Source of the DNA: Monosporascus cannonballus
Lineage: Eukaryota > Ascomycota > Sordariomycetes > Xylariales
Length of the DNA: 64,000 bases
NCBI GenBank assembly: GCA_004154925.1
Contig: QJNS01000122.1
Location: 1 to 64,000, forward strand
Direction: 5' to 3'
Position numbers and translations under genes: made by a program. Below the pieces are notes generated by a model that saw only the letters and a list, made by a program, of their open reading frames with translations, was not told the DNA's origin and did not search any database. Of this stretch, positions 36,945 to 48,869 are shown piece by piece. Position 1 is the first letter of the stretch. Each line of letters starts with the position of its first letter.

Positions 36945-39118
36945 TATTACAAAAACAGGGGTTTTCATTTCCAAAACACTTTTTTTAAAGCTTAGCAATG
37001 ATACGCAACGGCTAAAACTCGGTCGAAAGGATCTTTATTTTTTAAGTGATCTAAGTAATTTAAATAATTTAACCAGATTATATAAATTACATATATTTTC
37101 TATATACTTAGTTGAAAAATGGAAAATATAAGAAATAAAAGTTTTATATAAATAATACTCATATAATTTTACTTCTTAGGTATTAATTTAAGCCTTTAAT
37201 TAGGACTATTATTTTTTTAACTAAAGAAGAAATACGTAACGGTTTTGAACGAATAAATTATTAAATCATTTTTCGCGTTATTATTATCTGCAAATTAAAA
37301 CACTTTTCGGATAGTATATATACCTTACAATAAATATATAATAGGTTGGTTATATTTTAATAAATTTTTGATTAATAACTGCTTAATAACGTTTTGTCTA
37401 ATTAAGATATCGGTTTTTCTAAAGTTAATAGAAATCATGATATAAGACGATGTTTAAAAAATAAACAATATATTCAATTCTTGTTATTAATCTCTATAAG
37501 ATCAATTATCAGATTCATTAACTTACTCGTTTTTCAAAACATTATATCAGTTAATTGATAATATAGCACAAGTAATTACTGAATTTCAAAAAGGTCCCCT
37601 TTTAATAGTAATTTATTTTTATAAAAGACATGGTTAAGGCTTAAGGATTTAAAGCTGAAAAGTTTTTTTTTTAAAAAAAGGAAAAGAAAAAAAATATAAA
37701 GTTAGATATAATTGTAAAAGAAATCAACATTTAACGAAACACTTTATATTTCAATTACGAAATTTCAACTATTCAAAAAATATTAAATATATTTACTAAT
37801 ATAAAACCTTTACTATATTATTTTTTAGTACAAATTGTTACCGCGAACACATCGTTTTATTTTATTATTATTATAAGATGTTAAACGTTAAGAGTTATAA
37901 CCCGATTCCTGGTCTAGGCTAGATGTTAACTAAAATTTTATAGAAACCTTTTAACGAAAAATTATTAAAAAGTAATAGTTATTGTATAATTACTTATGTG
38001 AAAAGGTTTTTAATAATTGAAGATTACCGTAAATAATTATTTTCAAAATTACTCTAACGATTTTTAAAATATAATAAATTATATTTTTAACAGATATCGA
38101 TATTTGGGAAAAACCATATAAGAATTATTTAGAAATCGAGATAGAGTATAATATACGGTTAAATGATTTTATTTGTTTTGTCAAACCCAGTTAATATCCG
38201 AATATACAACCGAATTTAACTACTTAGCGATAATTTCCAACTTATTAGAAAGCGCATTATTTTATTTTTATTATAACGGTTTAAAACTTGAGGTTACGAA
38301 TGAACTATATATAGAACCTAACACGGGATATTTTTAAAAATATACTAACAAAGCTATTATCGCCGACCAAGATACTTTTAATCGGTGACCTAAAAAAGAG
38401 ACTACTATATAAAATAATTATAAAGGTTTTTAATAATCGAATCAAAAAAGATAAGACCAAGTTTTAGAAAAAAGCGAATATTTGTTTCGAAAGAGGCTAA
38501 GAAAAATAAATCTAAAATAAAATATTTTAATTATAGTAAAAAGGGGCATTTTAAAAACTAATATCGTTTTCCTACTAAAAGAAATTTCAAAAAAGGTTAA
38601 AGCGATAAATAAGAAACAGGAAATAAAGAAAAAAAGAACGAGTGAAAAATTAGTTCGATTTCCTTCTCGTCAGAATTTATTCTTAGTATAATTATTTAGA
38701 TTCAGAATAACATCTTAAAATACGAAGATTATCCTGTATACTAGAACTTTAAAACTAAAGCCTATAACTATTATCGAGGATAGAAGGCTTTTAGAATAAT
38801 TATAGACCTAGAATGCCTTTGCCATCTTAATATATAAAGATGCGAGATATACGACGACTATTCAGTTTACCCACGCGCTAAGAAAACAATAACTTCTGGC
38901 ACGAGTGGGATAAAGAAACACCTAATAAGCCAAATAACGAATATAAATGCATAGAAATTCTCTAATGGCCAAAATACTTTAAATCTTATTACTTATACCG
39001 CAAATTAGAATAAAGTCAAAAAGCTATATCGTAAGGATATTTATATTACTTTCCAATATTTTGCATATAATTCGAACTTTTAAACATATAAATAACTTTT
39101 TCGGAAATTCACACTTTT
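36945..39118 (+). mobile_element. Gypsy element A2, 5' part (LTR, gag, start of pol)
   Basis: The 5' LTR 36945-37354 (TATTACAAAAACAGGGG to GGTTATA) is a RIP-mutated copy of the 971 solo LTR. The leader and gag match 6166-7560 of G1, including a zinc knuckle at about 38530. Pol begins but is cut at 39118 by element X. The expected target duplication is TTAAA (36940-36944); its partner is outside the window. Confidence 0.85.
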
Positions 39119-39267
39119 TGTCACGGCGCTGTACATCTCTTATATTCTGGAAAATATTCTGTTATTATATAAAGAAAAAAGAAAGAATTTATCAAGCAAA
39201 CGCGGAATGTTTACGTATATATAGCGGAACAGCGGCTTAAAAAGGCCGTTTTGTTAGTGACGTAATA

Positions 39268-40573
39268 ATAATTTTCTTTTTAAGGTAATTATTCTCAATT
39301 ACTTAATAAAAGAAAAAGAAAATATAAATATCTTTCCTGAGTTTGAATTTTAGCTTACTGGTAGCATATTAAGTGTTACAAGGCGTCGTTATACTAATAG
39401 AACGTATGTACGATATAGCGGAAATAGGGCTATAGTAATAACAAAGTAGCGAGCTACCACGTAAAAAAAATATATAATATTAATTCTGACACGGAAAAAT
39501 TAATATCGTTATACGGGATGATATTAATCCGATAAAGTTTTGCCGCATTTTTTTTCTTGCTATTTTCGTAATATAAACATTAAACGTTTTTTTAATTTTT
39601 CTTTTTTTTTTCAAAACTGTAGTATTATTAATTTTATATTAATTTAATTTTTTTTCTTTATTTCCTCGTAGTTTTGATATCATTTACTTATTTATTATTA
39701 CATATTACTTCTTTATTATCGTAATAATATTTTATACTTTTATATTATATATATATTATCTGTTTACATTAAAAAGGTGTAATTAATTTATTTCTAAAAT
39801 ATTATTTTCAATTATAATTTCGATTTCAACAATATATTTATTTTTCGTTACAGTTTTACATTGGCTATAATAGGTAAATATATGTTTTATATTATATACT
39901 GAAGAATTTACTAATTAACAGAAGTTTCACCTTACGATGTTATTGTTATACTTACGTAACTTTATTATTATATTAATTTTACGGTACGTAATCGGCAGAA
40001 AACGTTTACAGTAATTTCTGAAATTTAAATACTTTTTTAAATTAAATAAAATTTTATTTTGAATTTAACTATAACGATATCAGCTAACATATTTTTAATA
40101 ATGACGGTAATTAGATATTTACGTATTTTAACAGCTTTTGTTAAAAGGTTATCGAGCGGTATTACGTTTTTATATTACGTTTAAAATAGTCGAAAAAGAT
40201 TACCGTATTATTTTTAGTATAACGGACGCGAAAGAAAATTAATTTCGTCATTTTACTTTGGATTATATTATTAATATTACGTTATAAAAAAGTAAAATTT
40301 CATTATTTTCCGTAAATTATTATTTATCGAATTTTAATATAAATATAAATTTTCGTTCGATAAATGACGCCGTAAATATATCGATATATTTTATTGTATA
40401 ATAACGTAATATTAATTTTACAATAACAAAATAATAATTCAATTATTAGTTAAGCAATTGCAATATTAATTAAGTTCTGGTTACAAATATTATTAATTAT
40501 AAATATTTTTAAAATACGCTTTTGATTATAAAAATATATTTTAGTACTTTCGTAATCTTAAATACCGGTTAAG
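39268..40573. other. X interior, left part
   Basis: 1.3 kb of AT-rich DNA with no recognisable domain on either strand. Read on the minus strand, a purine-rich tract AAAAAGAAAA lies next to the LTR and may be a polypurine tract. Confidence 0.4.
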
Positions 40574-40944
40574 TGTTATAACCTAACCAAGGATGGGTCT
40601 TGAAAACGGTCACTTGGTGACCGAAACGGGACCAAAGTGGATCGAGCCCACGTGACATGGATCCGGAGTGATCCAAGAGATCCAACGAGATCTATGCAGT
40701 TATCCGATATGGATCCGGAATAATTTAAGAGATTTAACGAGATCTATAAAAAGATATATATATTTATTATTTTTATAATTTAAATAATTTTAGTTTATAA
40801 TAATAGTTCGTTACTTAGAATACTTTTAATATTATAAAACATAATGCTTTATTATATTTATTATTTAATTTCTTCCGATATTTTTATTAATATATATTCG
40901 TACGATTAACGTTTAATAATTCGTTAAATCATTTAACCGTTATA
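40574..40944 (+). repeat. C1 5' LTR, two 52-bp modules
   Basis: TGTTATAACCTAACC to AACCGTTATA. Two copies of the GGATCCGG...GATCTATG module stand between CACGTGAC and the TATA box. Confidence 0.92.
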
Positions 40945-41004
40945 CGTTACAAAATTTTATTTAATAATACTGTTAAACTTTAAACAATCTTACCGATATT
41001 ATAT

Positions 41005-42053
41005 TTACTAATAAGTAGCTCAAATAGTCTCTTTATTAGGTGTTTAATAACTCGGGCATTAAAATGAAATCCGAAAAACAAAGGAAAAACTTCGTTTTTC
41101 TTGTGAAGAAATTTTTCGACGTCTGGACGTTATGAACGAACATATCCTTCAGCTTGAAAAAAAAACAATAATAACCTTACGACGTTCTTTTAAGCTGCCT
41201 ATGAAAGGCTTAAAGAAAAATGAAAGGCTCCTAAGAGAGGAAAACCTTTTCGAACAAATTAAGTTATTTAGCTAAATTCTACTAAGGAACTAGAAAAGTT
41301 CTTAAATCTTTTAAACTAGAACATTTTGACGGAACTTCGACTAAATTACAACTATTCTTAACTTCATTCCGAATATATTTCGGATATTTTTCTATTCGAT
41401 TAAATATGCTTATTATATCAATCGAATTCATAATTGGACGATTTACCAGAAATACGGCTATTTAATTCGAATTCGTTATAAAAAAATACGTTATCTTATT
41501 AATCGAAAAACGAAATTCGGAAATAATACGAATATATAACGATTACAAATAATTTAAATAAGTATTAACGAAAGTTTTCAAAATAATAAATGAAAAAACA
41601 AAAACCGAAATACAAATTTAATAATTACAACAAAAAGGATTAGTATCTAATTACAGTAATACGTTTATTTATTTAATATTTAAGTTAAATTAGGAATAAA
41701 AACTATTAGTAATTAAACTTTTCGGCGGCCTATAAAAATATAGGAAAAGCTTTTTAAACTTAATTAGCCTAATTATATATCGGATTATATTGTTATCATA
41801 ATTAAGATCGACGATCGACAATACGCTCGGCGCATTAAAGGCACCAAAGGAAAAAATAATAATAAATACCGATATACGGCTAATACCAGCATTTTTCGAC
41901 GCGGTAATATTTTTCATAGCACGGAACCAAAGCCTGTAAAACTGGGAATTATTTGTAGGAAAAACTGGAGCCAGATAAAATATTTCAATTGCAACAAGAT
42001 AAGGCATAAGGTATCGTAATACAAGGCACCTAAGAAACCTCGTTAGGATAACT
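41005..42053 (+). pseudogene. C1 gag, RIP-inactivated, cut by D1
   Basis: Aligns with B1 gag from about 26182. The zinc knuckle begins near 41979 (YFNCNKIRHK-like, Cys and Gly residues altered), and D1 inserted within or just after it. The downstream part of the frame restarts at 48870. Confidence 0.8.
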
Positions 42054-42438
42054 TGTGACGGCTAGGGGGTTTAACCAACTATTAAACCTTAGTCGTACGG
42101 GTTTATGTTAGCAGAAATATCGTAGGACTCTGTAATAATAAGGTAACTTAATTATGTCTCTTAATATCAAAGGTGCAAAAGTTATATCGTAAACGATTGA
42201 TATTAATAAGTATTGCAAATTAAAGCTATTTAAACTATGGAAATAAGGAGCGTATTATATTTGGTTCTTTTAACCCTGTCGAGCCTGGCTTTATAGGCTT
42301 TACGATATATTTTGTCGAGCCTAGCTTTATGGGTTTTACGATAAATCCTGTTGAGCTATTACGTGATTCGACCTACATGGCTTCGTTATTTCTTCGTTGC
42401 GACCGTTTTCTGATGCCGTAGCCTGTTAGGTTATAATA
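42054..42438 (-). repeat. D1 3' LTR, two 36-bp modules
   Basis: Contains two tandem 36-bp units (42275-42310 and 42311-42346; GTCGAGCCTGGCTTTA type) plus the start of a third. The other LTR has one unit. Confidence 0.92.
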
Positions 42439-42514
42439 CGATCCTTCTTTTTTCAAGATTTTTGTCTCAAAGATTTTCTTTTTTTCTTTTTTTTATTAGT
42501 TTCTTTTTTGCCAT

Positions 42515-43090
42515 TATGTCGAGTCGTATTGAAAAACCGATTAACATAAAGATAAGGGAGCAAAATAACTTGCTTAAACTTATTACTTTTCAAGCTGTAA
42601 ATATATTTGTTTATTCGTATTATATTCGTTACGGTTTATGGTTTTGTCGTGCTTTTTTGTCGGATTTCTCCCGATATAAAAAATATATGGTATAAAATTA
42701 AAATCTTTATAATATTAACGGTTTTTCTATTTTTTAATTCGAAAAGCTCATTTTTAATTAATTTAAGATTAAAATGAAATTTTTAAAAGTTAAAAAAAAA
42801 CCGGAATAAACGTAAGTCAAGGTTCGCCGGCTTTGAAAATAAAACAAAATTATGGGCCGATCGGATAATACGCATGCTATCTCGCGAATTTCGGTTTCTA
42901 AAGGAGTTGGATAAGTTGGAACGTTAAGAAAAATATGTCGAACTGGAAGCCGCTAAGGCTATATCGGTAAAGGCCGCGCCCTCTTTTAACTGGTTTAACC
43001 TTAAATTTACCGATTAATCGCCTATTGAGTAGGAGACCTTTAGCTCTGCCGATTTCGACATTATTGGTAAAAGTTTTTTAATAGGCATTA
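42515..43090 (+). pseudogene. Antisense ORF of D1 (aORF family), long version
   Basis: On the strand opposite D1 gag-pol, starting just inside the 3' LTR. It reads MSSRIEKPINIKIREQNN, then LWFCRAFLSDFSRYKKYMV (RYKKY fits a mutated RCKKC, the CX2C of B1), NINGFSIF (as NGIPIF in B1), and after a few stops a well-conserved helical part (ADRIIRMLSREFRFLKELD, YVELEAAKAISVKAAPSFNW). The 60 codons up to about 42692 are still open. It ends tail-to-tail with pol. The preserved protein-like composition on this strand argues for a real former gene. Function unknown. Confidence 0.6.
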
Positions 43091-46000
43091 GGCGCCAATA
43101 AAAATTTTGGCGAGTTTTTAGGTATTTTCGAAATCTAGGTATTTTTTCCATTTAATTATGTATTAAGTAAATTCGTTTTATTTCCGCATATTAAAATCTT
43201 TTTTATTTTATATATTTATTCGTTTTTTATTTTTATATCGTTTTATAGCGTATATAATTTCATTATATTTATTATTAATACAAATAAAAAAACAAAAATA
43301 ATTAAATAGAATATGTTTTTTAATAAAACGTTTAATTAATAATTATTTTTATGGCTTTTTTAACGATTTTATATAGATTAATATATTTAAAATTCAGTTC
43401 TTTATTAGGTCATTTTATTTGAATATTTCTTGTAATAAAACAAAGTATTTCTCTACTTTCGAAATTGAATTTCTTTAACTTTTTTTAATTATAATATTTA
43501 ATTATTTGGTTACGTACGAACATTATTTTTATTTTTATTTTTTTCATATAATTATTATAAATATTTTAACGTCAAAACTATTTTAATATTAATTAAACCG
43601 TTATTATGTATTTTTATAACTATTTAAAATAAAATTAAAATTTACGTTTATAAATATTATTATATTATTATCGTAATAATTAATATTTTAAGTTAATTAT
43701 ATAACAAATAAATTTTTAGCTTAGTTATTTTATTCGTAATTAACATAATATCGTAAGTAAATTTCCAAAATTTGATTTAATTATTTTATTTATTTATTTA
43801 TTTATAGTTTAACAACATTGTAGAATTTATAATTTAAACCGATTTATATTATAAGGACCTATTAAAACATAAATATAAATGTCGATTTATTAGTTAAAAT
43901 AATTTTATTAATAATCCGAATATGTTAAAAATATATTTAAAAAAAACATATGGTATTTGTTCGGCGTCTATATTGATATAATATAATAAAAGATAACAGA
44001 ATTTCGAAAATCGGTTTATAATTACGAAAAAAATGTCTTAATATACTTTTGTAAATAATATTTTGATATAGGAAATTTAATAATATAGTCGAATATGACT
44101 AAGTATTATAGTAGCTTTATAATTAATAATACCTGTAATTTTCCGCATGGCTTATGTGGTCAAACTTTTATTCTAGCGTAAATATCGTATTATTATATAA
44201 CCTTTTATACCGTAAATTTTAGGTTAAAAAATATTCATTAAAGCCGTTTTAAGGTTTTATAAATATTTGAATATTGATATAATTAATGTTCGAATATATT
44301 TCGTATTTGATTTTTTAATACTTTTTTAAAATTTATATCTTGTTTATGTTTTAACTATTTGGGAAATTATCGTGATATTACTGGATGTTCTAATATATAT
44401 TAAAAGGTATTACCTAAATTATCGCAATCTGATATAGGCGTAAATACCTTGTCGTAATAATATTAAAAATTATATAGCTAACCTTTAACTAATTTCTTTT
44501 CGAAATTTAATTATTTACTTAAGGCCTTTATTCAGTTATTTTTTAAGCTTTTTTTTATAAATAATAACGAAGTCGAAGTTCGCCAAATTTTTCGCATAAT
44601 AAAACTATCGTTTAATAAATTTTCAGATCGTAATAAGTCGAGTAAGACTTTAATAATTCGTATAAACATTAATCTAATATAAATTTTCCTTTAAGAAATA
44701 CCTAAATTTTCGGGATCCTATAAGAATGGCCATAAATACCTTATTTGGGATACCGTAATTAAGCTTAATTCCTTTAAATTTATATAAAAATGTGTAATAA
44801 GATAAAATTTGCCTTAATTATTTCGTTATCCGATTACTACGTTTAACGCATAATCTAAAATATTAATTTTTAATTTAATAGAGCGGTTTAAATCGTATAT
44901 AATTAATATTAATTTGCTAATAATCGCATTTTTAATATCTTGAAATACCTTTTTCGTTTCGAATATTTATTTAATTGTTTTATCTTTTTCGTAAAGTTTA
45001 TTAATGGTATAATTAGTTTGCTAAAATTTCAAATAACCTTCCTATAGTAATTGGCGAATTTAAAAAATGCCTATATTTTCTTAATTATGGTTAGCATATA
45101 CTATTTTGTAATTATAGCGATTTTCTTAAGGTTTATTCTAATTTGTTCTAGAGTAATATTATGTTCCAGATATTTTATTTCTTATCCGTAAAATTCGTCT
45201 TTTTCTGCATTAATAAGTAATTTTGCGTCTTATAAAGCTTAAAAAACTTTATAAACATATTTTATATATACTTTTTCCGTTTTTTAAAAAATAGAAATAT
45301 TATCGAGATAATAAACGATAAAAATATTAAGATACTTTCGTAATATATAATTAACCATTCGTTGAAAAATTGCTGGTACGTTCGTAAATCTTATTGGTGT
45401 AATTAATTACTTGAACAATCCGTATTTCATTTAAAGGTTATTTTTTATTCGTATCCTTTTTAATCCTAATAAGATTATATTTATTTTTAAAATCAAATAC
45501 TATGAACCATTTAGCTCCGTAAAATCGATCCTTTATTTCCGAAATCAATGTTAATAATGTTCGAGTTTTAATAATAATATCGTTTAACTTTCGATAATTA
45601 ACCATAAATCGCAATTTTCCATTTCCTTTAAATACGAATAACATAGGATACCCTGTGGGTAATTTCGAAAGTCGAATCCATCCTTTTTGTAACCGATTTT
45701 CCAAGTATTCTCTGAAAATACGTAATTCGTTTCCGTTAAGGTTATAAATGGGATAAAACTTCGACGAAAACTTTTCTTTAAAAATTATTTCATGATTTTA
45801 TTTATTATAGTTGATAACATCGTATTAAGCTTTTTTCTAAAATGCTGTTCGTATTTGTAATATTATGGTAATATATTGGTTAAATCTTTTAACTTTTGGG
45901 GCTATTACCTTGATTGTTATTTAGTTATTTTAGTTTCGCTTTGATAATAGTAACAATACGTCATATTTTTCTTTAATGTCCGTTTTTCTTTATATTTTAT

Positions 46001-47450
46001 TCCTTTATGTAATAAATGTTTTGTTATATTTTTATGCCTATATTTATCGGCATTTTCAATCGAATATTAATATTTTATTTCTTTTGTCTATTAATAAGAT
46101 ATAAAATTAATTTTATCTGATTAATTCTTCTATTAATTAAGATTTCGTATTAACATATTTATAGTAATTCTAAAATCATATCGTTATTTTTAAGTAAAAC
46201 GATATCGAAATTAATTACCTGGTATCGTTTTTAAATAGAAATTCCGAAGTGATTAATTTTGCGTATAATTTTCCCGTTATTATAAGTAAATTTCTAACCT
46301 TCGGCATTCGTCGTTATGTAAAATCTTAACTTATAGTTCCATAATAGTTTAAATTTGTTAATTATATTTGGTGTAATGTAATTTCCGTCTAAAGCTCCGT
46401 AATCCATTATTGCGGTATACCAGTACATTTCGATTTGTATATCCAAATTGATAAGGTTATTAACGGCTTTTATCGTCGCACTTGAAGCTCTTTTTAGGAG
46501 TTTTTTTTAATTCCTTAAAATTCTGTTATTTTGCGGCTTTTTTATAAGTAACTTTTTTTTTAAAATTTTATTCGATTTTGTCGAACCTTATTTATGTCTC
46601 GGGATTTAGCGCGTTTAGTTGCTATATTTATCATTTTTGCCCATATATTGTTTTTTCGAATTATATTAATTACTTTTAATTCTGCTATAGGTCTTTTTCT
46701 TATTAGGTAAATTGTTTTCTTATAGTTTCGATTATATCCTATTATGCGTCGTACTAATTATCGTTCTAAAGCTTATTTGTAAATTCATGCATTTTTATTG
46801 CCTTTTTTTAGTAAAGGTTTATAATAAATACAAATTAAAAATAAAAATTTGTAATAGTTTCTTAATAATAATTTATATTTTACTCTCAATTAATCTTTTT
46901 TTATTTAATAATTATATTACTAGTAATAATTAAACGGTTTTTTTTGCGGATATTAGTTTTTTTCGGGCTAGATTCTTGTTTCGGCTGGTTATTAAACATT
47001 TTCCGGAGTTATAAATCGAAAACATCGATATTATTATTCATCGTTTTTATTATTTCCAGTTTTGTTCAGAAAATCGAATTTTTTATAATATATGTAGGTA
47101 ATTCGTCTGTATATATATTATTTCCATTTTTCGTAATCGGGATATTCTCGTCGTCGATAATATATAGTATATATTTTGCTGTATCGATTATGGATTCCGG
47201 GACAGACTTTTTCTGCCTAATTCTAATATTTGCGTAATTATCTTTATAATGTTTTTTATTATGCTTGCGATATTTGTTAACTTTCTAGTTTTACGCATTT
47301 TATATCGAATTTCTTATTGTGATAATCTTTGTTCGATTTTTTTCTATAAGGAACCTAGTACGTACTTAGGTCGAATTATGTTAATAAGTTTGCTTTTATT
47401 TTTTTGTTATTTTCTAGATTATCCCTTAGGTACGAAATTTCAGTTATCCT
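43090..47450 (-). pseudogene. D1 pol, RIP-inactivated
   Basis: Protease at about 46470-46380 (MDYGALDGNYI). RT with an open 88-codon segment at 45704-45438 (WIRLSKLPTGYPMLFVFKG); the active site reads YLDN at 45310-45299. The integrase occupies about 44700-43400 and a chromodomain lies at about 43200-43120 (YIIKWKKYLDFENTW). Many stops. Confidence 0.85.
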
Positions 47451-48400
47451 AACAGGGTTTTTTAGATGCCTTGTCTTATGCTGCTTTATGTCCCATTTTG
47501 TTGTAATTGAAATATTTGATTTGGCTTTAGTTCTTCCTTTAAGTGGCTCTTAGTTTTATAAGTTCTGGTTCCGTGCCGTAAAAAGTATTATTACGTCGAA
47601 AAACGCTGGTATTGGCCGTATATCGGGGTTCGTTATTATTTTTTCTTTTGGTACCTTTAATACGTAAAACGTATTATCGATCGTCGATCTTAATTATTAT
47701 AATAATATAATCCGGTATATAATTAGGCCGTTTAAGTTTAAAAAACTTTTTTATATATTTTTAGGCCGTCGAAACATTTAATTATTAAATCTTTTTTAAT
47801 TTAGCTTAAATCTTAATTTAATAAACGTATTATTGTAATTAAAAACTGATATTTTGATTATAATTATTAAATTTAAATTTTAAATTTTAATCTTTTATTT
47901 ATTATTTTAACAGTTTTCGTTAATATCTATTGAAATTATTTTTAATTTTGATATATTCGTATTATTTTCGAGTTTCGTTTTTCGATTAATAAAATAACGT
48001 ATTTGTTATAGCAGATATAAATTAAATAATTATATTTTTTGTAAACTTTTTAATTATAAATTTAATTCGAAAAATAAACATAATTAATGAAATAAGAAAA
48101 TACTCAAAATATATTTGACATTAAGTTAAAAATAAATATAATTTAATTAAGATTTTGTCGAAATTTCTTAATTTGTTTAGTAAAATTTAGTTAAATAATT
48201 TGGTTCGTTTATAAAGGTTTTTTAATTTCAGAAGTTGTTTCTTTTTTTAAGATTTTTATAAATAGCTTAAAGGGATATAATAAGGTTATTATTATCTTTT
48301 TTAAGCTGAAAAATACGTTCGTTTATAGCATTTAAGCGTGAAAAAACCTTTTCGCGAAAAAAACCAAGGCTTCTTTTTTTCTTTTTCGGATTCCATTTTA
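47450..48400 (-). pseudogene. D1 gag, RIP-inactivated
   Basis: Gag-like minus-strand sequence homologous to the B1 and C1 gags. The zinc knuckle at about 47510-47470 reads YFNYNKMGHK, a CFNCNKMGHK with both Cys turned to Tyr. Confidence 0.75.
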
Positions 48401-48515
48401 ATGTCCGGGTTATTAAGGACTTGATAAATGGGTTATTGGAACTGCTTGTTGATAAATATAATGTCCGTGATATTGCTCAAAATCTAACAGTATTACTAAA
48501 TAAACATTTATAACG

Positions 48516-48864
48516 TATAACGGCTAAAAGGTTTAATTAATTATTAAATCTTAGTTATACGGGTTAATATTAACAGAAATATCGTAAGACTTTATAATAA
48601 TAAGGTAATTTAATTATATTTCTTAATATTTAAAATGGAAAAATTATATCGTAAACCATTAATATTAATAAATATTATAAATTCAGGTTATTTAAATTAT
48701 GGAAATAATAAGCGTATTATATTTAGTTTTCCTAATCCTGTTAAGCCTGGCTTTATGGGCTTTACGATAGATCCTGTCGAGCCATCACGTGACTCGACCC
48801 ACATGGCTTCGTCATTTCCTCGTTGCGACCGTTTCCTGAGGCCGCAACCTGTTAGGTCATAACA
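48516..48864 (-). repeat. D1 5' LTR, one 36-bp module
   Basis: Starts (minus strand) TGTTATGACCTAACAGG. It contains the single 36-bp unit 48737-48772, and the U3 head with GGAAACGGTCGC and CACGTGA. Confidence 0.92.
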
Positions 48865-48869
48865 TAACT

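Larger units (their letters stand above)
42054..48864 (-). mobile_element. Ty3/gypsy chromovirus D1, minus strand (TSD TAACT)
   Basis: Complete element: 5' LTR 48516-48864 (349 bp), 3' LTR 42054-42438 (385 bp), TAACT at 42049-42053 and 48865-48869. Gag lies at about 48400-47450 and pol at 47450-43090, with a plus-strand (antisense) ORF next to the 3' LTR. It is nested inside C1 in opposite orientation. Confidence 0.94.

Noticed and set aside
39119..39267. Independent MITE or solo LTR at 39119 and another at 59817
   Set aside because: The two copies bracket a break in A2 with near-identical 5-bp flanks, so one element with two LTRs is simpler.
46712..47452. Plus-strand frames of 67-97 codons inside D1
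   Set aside because: They lie opposite the D1 gag/protease region and are hydrophobic shadows of a minus-strand coding sequence that has lost stops by chance; unlike the antisense ORF they have no counterpart in B1 or C1.
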